Below are positions 52,522 through 62,214 of a stretch of DNA of 64,000 nucleotides, piece by piece. This DNA comes from JAHDVS01 sp964370985 (GTDB lineage Bacteria; Actinomycetota; Thermoleophilia; Gaiellales; Gaiellaceae), in contig CAYJLE010000014.1 in assembly GCA_964370985.1 (NCBI GenBank), forward strand, positions 6,179 to 70,178, written 5' to 3'. Position numbers and translations under genes: made by a program. Position 1 is the first letter of the stretch, and each line of letters begins with the position of its first letter. The notes under the pieces are model-generated. The model had not been told where the DNA came from. It saw only the letters and a list, made by a program, of their open reading frames with translations, and searched no databases.

Positions 52522-53906
52522 AGGCCATCGGCGCACGGCTGCCCCGCTACGAGGGGGCCGGCCACGTAACCGGGCAGACGCTCTTCGTCGACGACATCCG
52601 TCTGCCGCAGGGAAACCTGTGGGCGAAGGCGCTCCGCTCGCCACACCACGCCGCGAGGATCACGAGCTTCGACGCCAGCAAGGCCGCGTCGCTGCCGGGC
52701 GTCCACGCGATCATCACGCACGCGGACGTGCCCAAGAACGTGTTCGGGCATCTGGCGTTCCTCGGCGTCCCCGCCGACGAGCCGCTGCTCGCGGTCGACG
52801 AGGTCAGGTATCGCGGCCAGCCGATCGCCGCCGTGGCTGCCGACAGCGAGGAGGCGGCGCAGGAGGCGGTCGACGCGATCGAGGTCGAGTACGAGGAGCG
52901 CGAACCGCTCTTCGACATGCGCAAGGCGTTCGACCCGGACGCCCCGAAGGTTCACCAGTGGGGTAACTGGTTCCCCTACTTCGGCGGCGAGCTCGAGAAC
53001 GCCGGTCCGGACCGGCGCAGGATCCGCAAGGGCGACCTCGAGTGGGCATTCGAGAAGGCGGACACGATCGTCAAGGGCGTCTATCGCCCCGCTGCGATCG
53101 AGCACGCCCCGCTGGAGACCCAGGTGGCTCTGGCCGTGCCCGAGCCGTCGGGACGCATGGTCGTCTACTCCTGCACGCAGGCGATGCACTTCTCGGCGGG
53201 GCACGTCGCGGCGCACCTCGGCGTGCCGCTGAACGGAGTCAAGCTCGTAAGCTCGGCGGTCGGCGGCGGCTTCGGCGGCAAGGTCGACAGCTCGAGCGAC
53301 ACGATCGCCGCCGTGCTCGCGCTCAAGACCGAGCGCCCGGTGAAGTGGCGCTGGACGCGGGAGGAGGAGTTCCTCTGCTCCGGTACCCGCGCGGCCTGGC
53401 ACATCGAGGTCGCCGACGCGGTCACGAAGGACGGCTGGATCCTCGGGCGCAAGACGTTGACGCTGCACGACGCCGGCGCGTACCTGCGGCACTCGTCCTA
53501 CGCGACCACGAAGCACACGTTCCACTGCGCCGGCGCCTACACGATCCCGAACGTCTCGTTCCTGGCGTTCGCGGTCTTCACGAACCGGGTGCCGTCGACC
53601 GCGATGCGGGGCTTCGGCGTCACCTCGACGTCGTTCCTCGCCGAGATGCAGGTCAACCGGATCGCCAAGGTGCTCGACATCGATCCGTACGAGGTGCGGC
53701 TGAAGAACGCGAACCGGATCGGCGACACGATGCCGAACACGGTCGTGCTCAAGGATCCCTCGACCGTGCCGGTCGTCCAGGCGATCGCCGAGCACGCCGG
53801 GATCGAGCTCGCCCCGGAATACAAGGCGATGACGTGGGAGCCGCGCACGGGCGATGTCCTGCCCGAGTGGCTAGTCGAGCAGCAGTCGAAAGGGGGGCAG
53901 GCCTGA
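52518..53906 (+). CDS. Molybdenum hydroxylase 2, Moco subunit N-terminal part (NdhL-like)
   Basis: A 462-residue protein equal to the N-terminal ~55% of a xanthine dehydrogenase-type large subunit: ARLPRYEGAGHVTGQTLFVDD start, VRYRGQPIAAVAADSEEA near residue 96, SSAVGGGFGGKVD near residue 250 (the GGGFGGK pterin/Moco loop) and TNRVPSTAMRGFGVTSTSF near residue 357. It stops at 53906 where the next gene starts (TGATG). Moco subunits are normally one ~800-residue chain, as at 24799. The split sizes fit the ~50 kDa plus ~37 kDa pair of Eubacterium barkeri nicotinate dehydrogenase. Substrate unknown. Confidence 0.88.
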   Translation: MKAIGARLPRYEGAGHVTGQTLFVDDIRLPQGNLWAKALRSPHHAARITSFDASKAASLPGVHAIITHADVPKNVFGHLAFLGVPADEPLLAVDEVRYRGQPIAAVAADSEEAAQEAVDAIEVEYEEREPLFDMRKAFDPDAPKVHQWGNWFPYFGGELENAGPDRRRIRKGDLEWAFEKADTIVKGVYRPAAIEHAPLETQVALAVPEPSGRMVVYSCTQAMHFSAGHVAAHLGVPLNGVKLVSSAVGGGFGGKVDSSSDTIAAVLALKTERPVKWRWTREEEFLCSGTRAAWHIEVADAVTKDGWILGRKTLTLHDAGAYLRHSSYATTKHTFHCAGAYTIPNVSFLAFAVFTNRVPSTAMRGFGVTSTSFLAEMQVNRIAKVLDIDPYEVRLKNANRIGDTMPNTVVLKDPSTVPVVQAIAEHAGIELAPEYKAMTWEPRTGDVLPEWLVEQQSKGGQA

Positions 53907-55027
53907 TGGCCAAGCACAAGGGTCGCGGGCTCGCGACGATCGAGTACCCCACCGGGATGAACCAGAGCGGCGACCTGACGCAGTCGTGGATCAAGCTCAA
54001 GCACGACGGCCGGGTCGATGTGCTCTCCGGCACGGTCGACATCGGGAACGGCTCGAAGACCGCGCACAGGCAGATCGTCGCCGCCGCGCTGGGCGTCCCG
54101 GTCGACTGGGTGACGGTCGACGTCTCCGACACTGACTCGTCGCCCTGGGATACCGGGACGTTCGCGTCGCGATGCACGTTCATCGGCGGCAACGCGGTCA
54201 AGATCGCCGCGGAGCGGGTGCGCGAGCGCGTGCTCGAGATCGCGGGCCGGATGCTCGAGATCGATCCGGCCGACCTGACGATCGAGGAGGGCGTGGTCTT
54301 CGCGAGGGGCGCCCCGGAAACGAACATCTCCGTTTCCGACGTCGCGTCCGCTGCGACCTGGCAGCTCGGCGGCGAGCTGATCTCCGGCACCGGCACCTTC
54401 GTCAAGCCGTTCGCGAAGATCCTCGACCAGGAGACCGGCCGGATCGACCGCGATCCGCACGCGGCGCTCTCGTACGGGGCCTCCGTCGCCGAGATCGAGG
54501 TCGACGACGAGACCGGCGAGGTACGGGTCGAGCGGTTCATCGAGGCCTACGACATCGGCTACGCGATCAACCCGACGATCGTCGAGGGCCAGATCCAGGG
54601 CGGCACGGTGATGGGCCTCGGCCTCGCCCTGCTCGAGGCCTCCTACCCCTACTACCCGAGTCCGGAGCACCGCGGAGCGGACTTCGCGAGCTACATGGCG
54701 CCGAGCATGGTCGACCTGCCCCAGATCGACTTCCTGTGCCTCGAGAACCCCTCGGCCGAGGGGCCGTTCGGCGCCAAGGCCTGCGGAGAGATGGCGAACA
54801 ACGGGCAGGGACCGTCCGTCGCCGCGGCGATCCACGACGCCGTCGGCGTCTGGGTCACCGAGCTGCCGCTCACGCCGGAGCGGGTGCTCCGCGCGCTCGA
54901 GAAGAAGGCGGCGGGCGAGGACGCCCCCCGGGTCGACGGGAAGTGGGTGATCTTCGACGAGGAGCTTTCGATCAACGCGGTGGGAGCTCCCGACGCAGAC
55001 GTGAAGTTCACGTTCGATCCGTTCTAG
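53906..55027 (+). CDS. Molybdenum hydroxylase 2, Moco subunit C-terminal part (NdhM-like)
   Basis: A 373-residue protein covering the C-terminal part of the large subunit: VDIGNGSKTAHRQIVAAALG near residue 47, TGTFASRCTFIGGNAV near residue 81, YDIGYAINPTIVEGQIQGG near residue 213 and FGAKACGEMANNGQGP near residue 290, where the Glu of CGEM takes the place of the catalytic Glu of GAGEAG-type motifs. It has its own start overlapping the stop of the first half. The N-terminal and C-terminal halves together span 835 residues without an obvious missing domain, favouring a natural split rather than decay. Confidence 0.88.
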   Translation: MAKHKGRGLATIEYPTGMNQSGDLTQSWIKLKHDGRVDVLSGTVDIGNGSKTAHRQIVAAALGVPVDWVTVDVSDTDSSPWDTGTFASRCTFIGGNAVKIAAERVRERVLEIAGRMLEIDPADLTIEEGVVFARGAPETNISVSDVASAATWQLGGELISGTGTFVKPFAKILDQETGRIDRDPHAALSYGASVAEIEVDDETGEVRVERFIEAYDIGYAINPTIVEGQIQGGTVMGLGLALLEASYPYYPSPEHRGADFASYMAPSMVDLPQIDFLCLENPSAEGPFGAKACGEMANNGQGPSVAAAIHDAVGVWVTELPLTPERVLRALEKKAAGEDAPRVDGKWVIFDEELSINAVGAPDADVKFTFDPF

Positions 55028-55062
55028 AGCCTCTGACCACACACCTTGTCCGAAGGAGACGC

Positions 55063-55536
55063 ATGAGCACGAACACGCCCGAAGCCCGCCTCGAGGCGAT
55101 GGGGCTGTCCCTGCCACCGCCACCGGCTGCGGTCGCGAACTACGTCGGGCTCGTGAGAGTCGGGAGGCTCGCGTTCGTGTCGGGGCACGGCCCCGTCGAG
55201 AACGGCGAGCTGACGTTCATCGGCAAGCTCGGCCGCGACATGGACGTCGAGACCGGCCAGAAGGCGGCGCAGCTGACGATGCTGAACCTGCTCGCGACGC
55301 TCGCGGCCGATCTCGGCGGGCTCGACCGGGTCGAGCGGGTAGTCAAGCTGCTCGTCATGGTCAACTCCGCCCCCGACTTCGCCGAGCAGCCGTTCGTCGC
55401 CAACGGGGCGTCGGATCTCCTCGTCGAGATCTTCGGCCCGGAGCGGGGACGCCACGCCCGCTCGGCGATCGGGATGGGTGCGCTCCCCTTCGGGATCTCG
55501 GTCGAGATCGAGGGGATCTTCGAGGTACGCGAGTAA
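55063..55536 (+). CDS. RidA (YjgF/YER057c/UK114) family protein
   Basis: A 157-residue RidA-superfamily protein: LAFVSGHGPVENGELTFIGKLG near residue 40, GQKAAQLTMLNLLATLAADLGGLDRV near residue 70 and ARSAIGMGALPFGISVEIEGI near the end. The last block resembles the RidA Arg-containing loop (R-x-A-I/V-G), with Arg kept at ARSAIG. RidA proteins hydrolyse reactive enamines or imines; others act in N-heterocycle degradation. It follows the molybdenum hydroxylase genes by 35 bp with AAGGAG before the ATG, so it may clear an imine formed by the pathway. Confidence 0.88.
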   Translation: MSTNTPEARLEAMGLSLPPPPAAVANYVGLVRVGRLAFVSGHGPVENGELTFIGKLGRDMDVETGQKAAQLTMLNLLATLAADLGGLDRVERVVKLLVMVNSAPDFAEQPFVANGASDLLVEIFGPERGRHARSAIGMGALPFGISVEIEGIFEVRE

Positions 55537-55570
55537 GCACAGGTCAGACCACAGCAGAGGAGGCGTCACG

Positions 55571-56461
55571 ATGCCGAAAGGCTCCGTGTGTTTGAGCTTC
55601 GACTTCGACGGGATGTCGCTCTGGATCGGCTCGTTCCAGTCGAACAACCCGAGCCAGATCTCGAGAGGTGAGTTCGGGACGATCGGCCTGCCACGGCTGC
55701 TCGCGCTGCTGCGCAAGCGCGAGATCCCGGCGACGTTCTTCGTCCCGGGCCACACGGCCCACTGCTACCCGGATCTCGTCAAGCAGATCGCGGACGACGG
55801 CCACGAGATCGGGCACCACGGCTGGGTGCACGAGAACCCGGCCAAGCTCGAGCGGGACGCCGAGCTCGAGGTCTTCGAGCGCGGGTTCGAGGCGCTCGAC
55901 TACGCGATCGGCCAGCGCCCGGTCGGCTACCGCTCGGCCGCCTGGGACTTCAGCCCGAACTCGATCGAGATCCTGCTCGGCTTCGGCTTCCTCTACGACT
56001 CGAGCTGCATGGCCAACGACTTCTACCCGTACTACCTCCGCCACGGCGACAGGTGGTCGACCACCGAGCCCTACGTCTTCGGCAAGCTCGTCGACCTGGT
56101 CGAGGTCCCGCCGAGCTGGGGGCTCGACGACTTCCCGCCGCTCGAGTACGTCTGGGGCGCGAACGGCGGCCCGATGACCCCCTCCGAGGTCAGGGAGATC
56201 TGGCAGGGCGAGTTCGACTACATGGTCGCGAACTGCCCCGGCGGCGTCTACAACCTCACCTGCCACCCGCAGTTCATCGGCCGCGGCGCGCGGATCACGA
56301 TGCTCGAGCAGCTGATCGAGCACATGCAGGCGACTGACGTCGCCTTCGAGCGCCTGCGCGACGTCGCCGAGCGATTCAAGCGGGAGAACCCGGTCGAGGC
56401 GTGGGCCGCGGCCAACCCGCACCGAACGGGGGCGACGGCCCGCCCGCCGGTCGCCCGTTAG
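55571..56461 (+). CDS. Polysaccharide deacetylase-family hydrolase (PuuE/PgdA-like)
   Basis: A 296-residue NodB-fold protein. SFDFDGMS near residue 10 holds the Asp dyad, and GHEIGHHGWVHENP near residue 79 holds the two metal His (His-x-x-x-His type). ATFFVPGHT, GYRSAAWDFSPNS and LTCHPQFIGRG follow. This pattern is that of the HpPgdA/allantoinase PuuE branch, which cuts small amides or ring C-N bonds as well as acetyl groups. It lacks a signal peptide, so a cytosolic amide substrate is more likely than a wall polymer. Context with a molybdenum hydroxylase and RidA supports N-heterocycle catabolism, by inference. Confidence 0.85.
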   Translation: MPKGSVCLSFDFDGMSLWIGSFQSNNPSQISRGEFGTIGLPRLLALLRKREIPATFFVPGHTAHCYPDLVKQIADDGHEIGHHGWVHENPAKLERDAELEVFERGFEALDYAIGQRPVGYRSAAWDFSPNSIEILLGFGFLYDSSCMANDFYPYYLRHGDRWSTTEPYVFGKLVDLVEVPPSWGLDDFPPLEYVWGANGGPMTPSEVREIWQGEFDYMVANCPGGVYNLTCHPQFIGRGARITMLEQLIEHMQATDVAFERLRDVAERFKRENPVEAWAAANPHRTGATARPPVAR

Positions 56462-56485
56462 CACCGGGCAACGGGACGGGTTGCG

Positions 56486-56505
56486 GGCCGGACAGGTCCG
56501 GCCCC
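56486..56505 (+). terminator. Perfect short hairpin between deacetylase and FAD oxidoreductase genes
   Basis: GGGCCGGAC and GTCCGGCCC are 9-bp perfect arms around AG. No T-tract follows. A partial terminator or mRNA-processing hairpin is possible; the next gene is on the same strand 67 nt later. Confidence 0.5.
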
Positions 56506-56571
56506 TACGTCCATTTGCTCCACCGGCCCCGCGGCCGGAGATCGTCAAACCACCGCACGAGGAGATCGAAG

Positions 56572-57738
56572 ATGGGATCGCAGCCGGAGGTCGTCGTCGT
56601 CGGCGCCGGGATCGCTGGGGCGTCGACGGCCTTCCACCTGGCCGAGCGCGGCGCGAGCGTCACCCTGCTCGAGCGCTCGACGCCGGCCTCCGGCCCGTCC
56701 GGCCGATCGGGCGCGCTCTCGCACGCGTTCTACTTCATGCCCGAGCTCTCCCAGCTCGCCCGCGACGGCACGAGCTTCCTCCGCACGATGCCCGAGCGGA
56801 TCGGCCAACCCTCCGACTTCCGCGAGGTCGGCCTGCTCTGGGGCTTCGGAGCGGAGCTGGCTGCCGACGTCGAGCGGGCGGTCGAGCGGGTCCGGGCCGA
56901 GGGCACCGAGCTCGAGACCCTGACGCCCGAGCAGATGCTCGAGCTGGCCCCCGGCTTCACCGCCGACGGCCTCGCCGTCGCGATGTGGGAGCCGACTGCC
57001 GGCTACGCCGACCCCGCGGCCGCCACGACGGGGATCGTCGCCGCCGCCAGGGAGCGCGGCGCCACCGTCCGCCTGAACACCCCGATCGCGCGGCTCGTCA
57101 CGAGCGGGTCGCGCGTGACGGGGGTCGAGACACGCGACGGCGAGCGGATCGAGGCCGGGACGGTCGTGCTCGCGACCGGCCCCTGGACGAGGCCGTTGCT
57201 CGAGGAGGTCGGGATCTCGCTGCCCCTGACGATGGAGCGCCACTCGATCATGGCGCTCGACGTCCCGGACCGCGCCCGCGAGGTACTGCCGTTCACGTGG
57301 TGCGACGACACGCTCGTCCACTACGCGCGCCCCGACGGCGAGCACCGCGTGCTGATCGGCAGCTGGGCGGGCGGCGGCACCGGCTACCGCCACCCGGACG
57401 TTCCCCGCTCGGAGGTGACGAACCCGGATGTCTACCAGGGAAGCGTGAGCGACCGCGAGGCGGCCTGGATCCTGGAGCTGATGGTGCCGCGGGCGCCCGG
57501 CCTGGCCGACCTGCCGTTCGGGCGCGGCTGGGCGTGCGTGTACGACATGAGCCCCGATGACGCCCCCGTGATCGGCCCGGTCGCAGGTACCGAGGGCCTC
57601 GTCGTCGTCGCCGGCTCGAGCGGCCACGGCTTCAAGCTCGGGCCGGCGGTCGGCGAGCAGGTAGCGCGACTCGTCACGACCGGGGAGGCGCCGCTGCTGG
57701 CTCCGTTCTCCCCGGACCGCTTCGCGAGCGGCAGCTAG
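56572..57738 (+). CDS. FAD-dependent oxidoreductase (DAO/glycine oxidase family)
   Basis: A 388-residue DAO-family flavoprotein. The dinucleotide motif VVVVGAGIAGASTAFHLAERG spans residues 7-27, with the acidic LLERS next. EAGTVVLATGPWTRPLL near residue 200 and DDAPVIGPVAGTEGLVVVAGSSGHGFKLGP near the end are family features. Such enzymes oxidise amino acids, sarcosine or similar secondary amines to imines and give H2O2 or reduce an acceptor. This fits the RidA gene nearby. The stop overlaps the convergent activase gene by 4 bp. GAGGAGAT precedes the ATG. Confidence 0.9.
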   Translation: MGSQPEVVVVGAGIAGASTAFHLAERGASVTLLERSTPASGPSGRSGALSHAFYFMPELSQLARDGTSFLRTMPERIGQPSDFREVGLLWGFGAELAADVERAVERVRAEGTELETLTPEQMLELAPGFTADGLAVAMWEPTAGYADPAAATTGIVAAARERGATVRLNTPIARLVTSGSRVTGVETRDGERIEAGTVVLATGPWTRPLLEEVGISLPLTMERHSIMALDVPDRAREVLPFTWCDDTLVHYARPDGEHRVLIGSWAGGGTGYRHPDVPRSEVTNPDVYQGSVSDREAAWILELMVPRAPGLADLPFGRGWACVYDMSPDDAPVIGPVAGTEGLVVVAGSSGHGFKLGPAVGEQVARLVTTGEAPLLAPFSPDRFASGS

Positions 57739-59445
57739 TCCGGGAAGGCGAGCTCGCCGACGAAGCGCTCGTTGAAGTCGGCCCGGTCGGAGAGCTCGAC
57801 GTACTCGACCTCGTCGAGCAGCGCGGTCGCGGCGTGGCGCTCCTGGAGCGAGAGCAGGGCCATCTTCGCCCCCTCCCCGGCGAGGTTCCCGGCCGGGACG
57901 ATCCGCGCCAGCGGCAGGCCCGGCACGAGCCCGATCCGTACGGCGCTCGCGGGCGACAGGTAGGAACCGAACGAGCCGGCGAGCAGGACCTGCTGGATCT
58001 CCTCCTCGCGGGCCCCGAGCTCGTCGAGCAGGATCCGCCACCCGGTCGCGATCGCGGCCTTCGCAAACTGCAGCTCCCGCACGTCGCGCTGCGACAGGTA
58101 GAGGGCCCCCTCGACGTCCCCCTCCTCGCCCTGCCAGTGGAGGACGAAGACGCGCTCGCCGTCGGCGCGCGCGACCAGCCGGCGGGCGAGCGCGGGCACG
58201 ATCCGCGCGGCCTGCTCGTCCGGGACGAAGCGCCCGGACGAGTCGAGCAGCCCGGCCCGGTGGAGCTCCGCGGCGGCGTCGACGAGGCCGGAGCCGCAGA
58301 TCCCGACCGGCTCGACGCCGCCGATCACCCCCAGCTCGACCTCGTCGCCGGCGACGTGAACGACCTCGATCGCGCCGTCGGCGGCGCGCATGCCGCAGCG
58401 GATCTGCGCCGCCTCGAAGGCCGGCCCGGCGGGCGCCGCGGTGCAGACGAGGCGCTCGGCCGAGCCCAGCGCGAGCTCGCAGTTCGTGCCGACGTCGATG
58501 AAGAGGCGCAGCCGCCGGTCGCGGTTCATCCCGCTCGCGAGCAGGCCGGCGACGATGTCGCCGCCCACGTAGGCACCCATGGCTGGGAAGACGGTCGCCC
58601 GCGCCCGCGGGTGGAGCGAGAGGCCGAGCTCGGCCGCGTCGAGCCCGGGGTAGATCCGGGTGGCGAGGGCGAACGGCGCCACTCCGAGCGGCTCGGGGTC
58701 GACCCCGAGCGCGAGCTGGGTCATCGTCGCGTTGCCGGCGAGCGCGACCTCGTACACCTGCTCCGGGTCGACTCCGCCCTGCTCGCAGACCTCCGTCGCG
58801 AGCNNNNNNNNNNNNNNNNNNNNNNNNNNNNNNNNNNNNNNNNNNNNNNNNNNNNNNNNNNNNNNNNNNNNNNNNNNNNNNNNNNNNNNNNNNNNNNNNN
58901 NNNGCGAAGCGGGACTCGCGCAGGACGCGCGGGAGCCGCCGCAGGACGTCGACGCTCACGCGCAGCTCGAGGTCGTCGAGGGCGTCGCGGATCCGCTCGA
59001 GATCGGAGCGCTGGTCGGCGAGGGTCGGCTCGTCCAGGTCGACGAAGCGCTTCTGGAGCGCGGGCCGGAGGATCACCTGGCGCCCGGCGCCGACGGTTGC
59101 GGCCTTCGGCCTCGTCACGAGCGGCGGCACGTCGACGACGAGGTCGCAGCGAGCCTCCGCCCTGCAGGCGAGGCGCCAGCCCTCGGCGAGCTCCTCCTCG
59201 CCGTAGGCGCGCTCGTCGAGCGACGAGGCCGGGACGTGCCCGTCGATCACCCGGACGCGGCACTTGCTGCACGTCCCGTGGCCGCCGCAGGTCGAGTCGA
59301 TCGCGATTCCGTTCCAGGAGGCCGCGTCGAAGACGGAGACCCCGGCGGGCACGCGAACCGCGACCCCCGAGGGCTCGAAGCGAAGCTCGACCCGGCTGGA
59401 GCGCTCCTCCACGCCCGGTCCGCCCGGAGCGACCGCGCCCGTCAC
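57735..59445 (-). CDS. Corrinoid-protein reductive activase (2Fe-2S ferredoxin plus ASKHA domain; RamA-like), interrupted by gap
   Basis: N-terminal plant-type ferredoxin domain with Cys53, Cys59, Cys62 and a further Cys near residue 91, then a linker, then a 340-residue ASKHA-type domain with LAGNATMTQLALGVDPEPLG, FPAMGAYVGGDIVAGLL, LFIDVGTNCELALGS and QQVLLAGSFGSYLSP. This layout is the DUF4445/RamA-type activator that uses ATP to reduce Co(II) corrinoid proteins. One hundred N (58804-58903) fall between, and the frames differ across them, so gap length is unknown. The GTG at 59445 follows the corrinoid gene by 4 nt; GTG 59412 is an alternative. Confidence 0.85.
58804..58903. other. Assembly gap (100 N) in activase gene
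   Basis: One hundred N interrupt the activase gene between its ferredoxin and ASKHA domains. The two flanks are in different frames, so the real gap length differs from 100. Confidence 0.98.
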
Positions 59446-59449
59446 CCGC

Positions 59450-60111
<662 letters not shown>

Positions 60112-60115
<4 letters not shown>

Positions 60116-60885
60116 GCCGTTCCCTCTCCTTCCTGGTGACAGAGCCTGATGTGAGCCGAGAGCGCATCGGCGGCCTCGACGACCCGGCGTGAGAGCCCGG
60201 CCAGCCGCTCGCGGGACGTCCGCACCGTCGGCGCGGAGACCGAGATCCCGGCGATCACCGTCCCGCGAGCGCCGCGCACCGGCGCCGCGGTCGAGCAGAG
60301 CCCGGCCTCGAGCTCGTCCCAGGTCGTCGCGTAGCCGGAGCGCCGGACCTGGTCGAGCTCGGCGAGCAGGCCCTCGACGCTCGTGATCGTGCTCGGCCCG
60401 AGCTTCGCGAGTCGCCCGACCGGCGGCTGGGCGGCGCCGAAGGCCATGAACACCTTCCCGAGCGACGAGGCGTGGGCGGGGATCCGTGCGCCGACCCAGT
60501 TGCCCGCCCCGAGCGGGTGCGTCGAATCGATCTGCGCGAGTCGCGCGACGCCGCCCGGCGTCGGGATCGCCACGTTCGCGGTCTCGCCCGTCTCCCGGCC
60601 CAGCTCCTCGAGGAACGGCCAGGCGAGCGTGGCGAGGTCGCCCACGCTCGCGTCCCTGCGCGCGTACTCGACGAGCACCGGGCCGGGCCGGAAGCCCCCG
60701 CCCCGTCGCCGCTGGGCCAGCCCGTTGCGCTCGAGCGCCCTGAGCAGGCGCGCGGCCGTCGACTTCGGTAGCTGCGTCTCCCGCATCACGCCCGCGAGCG
60801 TCACGGGCTCCTCCGTGGCGACGAGCCGCACGAGGATCCTGGCGGCGCGGTCGATCGCCTGGGCGCCTTCCTCTCCTGTTGCCAT
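60112..60885 (-). CDS. IclR-family regulator
   Basis: A 257-residue regulator. The winged-helix N-terminus includes QAIDRAARILVRLVATEEPVTLAGVMRETQLPKSTAARLLRALERNGL (about residues 9-56). The effector domain has ARIPAHASSLGKVFMAFG and GYATTWDELEAGLCSTAAPVRG (the conserved EE-x-G-x-x-S pattern appears as ELEAGLCS). GTG at 60903 is an alternative start; palindromic sites overlap this region. It diverges from the methyltransferase/dehydratase operon and is coupled to the corrinoid gene, so it probably controls the whole cassette in response to a sugar acid or aromatic-like ligand. Confidence 0.9.
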
Positions 60886-60889
60886 AGTC

Positions 60890-60900
60890 CCATAATATGG
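60890..60900. promoter_or_regulatory. Putative IclR operator, site 1
   Basis: CCATA-A-TATGG, perfect 5-bp arms, overlaps the 5' end of the regulator gene. It shares the CCATAnTATGG pattern with site 2 near 60966. Confidence 0.4.
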
Positions 60901-60959
60901 CACTCACTGATTCGGTCGTCAACATCAACCCCTGGGCACGGTAAGCTTCGTCCTCGTTT

Positions 60960-60978
60960 GGTGCCGCCATATGGCACC
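60960..60978. promoter_or_regulatory. Putative IclR operator, site 2
   Basis: GCCATATGGC (60966-60975) is a perfect palindrome, nested in GGTGCC...GGCACC (60960-60978). It is 67 bp before the methyltransferase start and likely marks the divergent promoter. Confidence 0.45.
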
Positions 60979-61044
60979 ACCCGGACGAGCTAGCCTGTCG
61001 GAGAGCAGACCTTTCGTCCCGAGCCGAGGAGCAAAGGAGAGACC

Positions 61045-62214
61045 GTGAAGACCGCCGAGCGCACACGCATCGCCTTCGAGCGGGGCATCCCCGACCGGGT
61101 GCCCGTCCACTGCTGGCTCGGGCTGCCGCTGATCAAGCAGCTCAGGCGCCCGGACCAGTCGTTTCTCGATCTGTTCGAGCTCTGGATCGACGATCCGCTG
61201 GGCTCGATCGTGAGCATGCAGACCGACCTCGGCCTCGACCCGATGATCACGACCTACAGCCAGCACATCGGCGAGCACGAGATCTGGCCGCGGATGCTGT
61301 TCCCGCGCCCGCTCGAGACGGACACCTGGGTCGAGACGATCGAGGAGACGGGCCGGGGCGACGGCTGGCGCGAGCACCACCACACGATCCGCACCCCCGA
61401 CGGCGAGCTCGACTACTCCTACCGCACGGAGGACGGGTTCGGAACCTCCTGCCACGACTTCCTGCTCAAGGGCGACGAGCCGGAGCGGAAGCTGCCCGCG
61501 CTCCGCCACTTCCCCTCGCCCGAGACCTTCGACATGTCGGTTCTCACGGGCATGGTCGAGAAGGTCGGCGACGAGGCCTGGTGGCTCCACCACGTGGTCG
61601 GGCCGTGGGACATGGCGGCGGAGATCCGCGGCCTGGTCGACCTCTCGATGGACGTGTACGACCGCCCCGCGTTCGTCCACGAGCTGATGCGCTTCTGCAC
61701 GGACTGGTTGAAGGGCTTCTACGTGCGACTCGGCGAGACGGGGATCCACTCGATCTCGATGAACGAGACCTGGGTGGGCGTCGGCGTCGCGCCCGACCAC
61801 TTCCGTGAGTTCATGCAGCCCTACGAGACGGAGTGCGTCCGGGCCGCGCACGAGGCCGGCTACCTCGTCAGCTTCCACAACTGCGGGCGGGCGACACTGA
61901 TCCTCGAGGACATGGCCGCCACGGGGCCGGACGCGATCGAGACGCTCACCTCGGATCGCTCGTCGGGCGACGTCGACCTCGCCGACGCGAAGAGGCGGAT
62001 CGGCGACCGTGTCTGCCTGTTCGGCGGCTTCAACGAGCACCTGCTCCACGAGGCGGACGAGCGGGCGGTCAAGGAGGAGGTGGCGCGCTGCCTCGACGCG
62101 GCGATGGCGGGCGGCGGCTACGTGCTGCGCTCGACCGGCCAGATCTTCGACGCCAAGCCCGGGCTGATCGAGGTCATGTGCGAGACGGCGCGCGAGCTCG
62201 GCCGCTATCGATGA
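61045..62214 (+). CDS. UroD-family corrinoid-dependent methyltransferase
   Basis: A 389-residue UroD-fold protein of the methyltransferase type. SFHNCGR near residue 275 gives the His-x-Cys zinc motif; the third-ligand region reads GGYVLRSTGQ without a Cys, unlike the protein at 49287, so metal binding may differ. Other blocks: MNETWVGVGVAPDHFREFMQPY near residue 234. GAGGAGCAAAGGAGAG precedes the ATG. It is directly divergent from the IclR/corrinoid/activase operon, and its stop overlaps the dehydratase start (ATGA), linking methyl transfer to sugar-acid dehydration. Likely a demethylase acting on the substrate or the methyl acceptor step. Confidence 0.85.
   Translation: MKTAERTRIAFERGIPDRVPVHCWLGLPLIKQLRRPDQSFLDLFELWIDDPLGSIVSMQTDLGLDPMITTYSQHIGEHEIWPRMLFPRPLETDTWVETIEETGRGDGWREHHHTIRTPDGELDYSYRTEDGFGTSCHDFLLKGDEPERKLPALRHFPSPETFDMSVLTGMVEKVGDEAWWLHHVVGPWDMAAEIRGLVDLSMDVYDRPAFVHELMRFCTDWLKGFYVRLGETGIHSISMNETWVGVGVAPDHFREFMQPYETECVRAAHEAGYLVSFHNCGRATLILEDMAATGPDAIETLTSDRSSGDVDLADAKRRIGDRVCLFGGFNEHLLHEADERAVKEEVARCLDAAMAGGGYVLRSTGQIFDAKPGLIEVMCETARELGRYR

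Noticed and set aside
53895..53915. Frameshifted pseudogene in the Moco subunit
   Set aside because: The second half has its own ATG in TGATG like other gene joints here, no sequence seems lost, and a natural split is known for nicotinate dehydrogenase; not excluded, but less likely.
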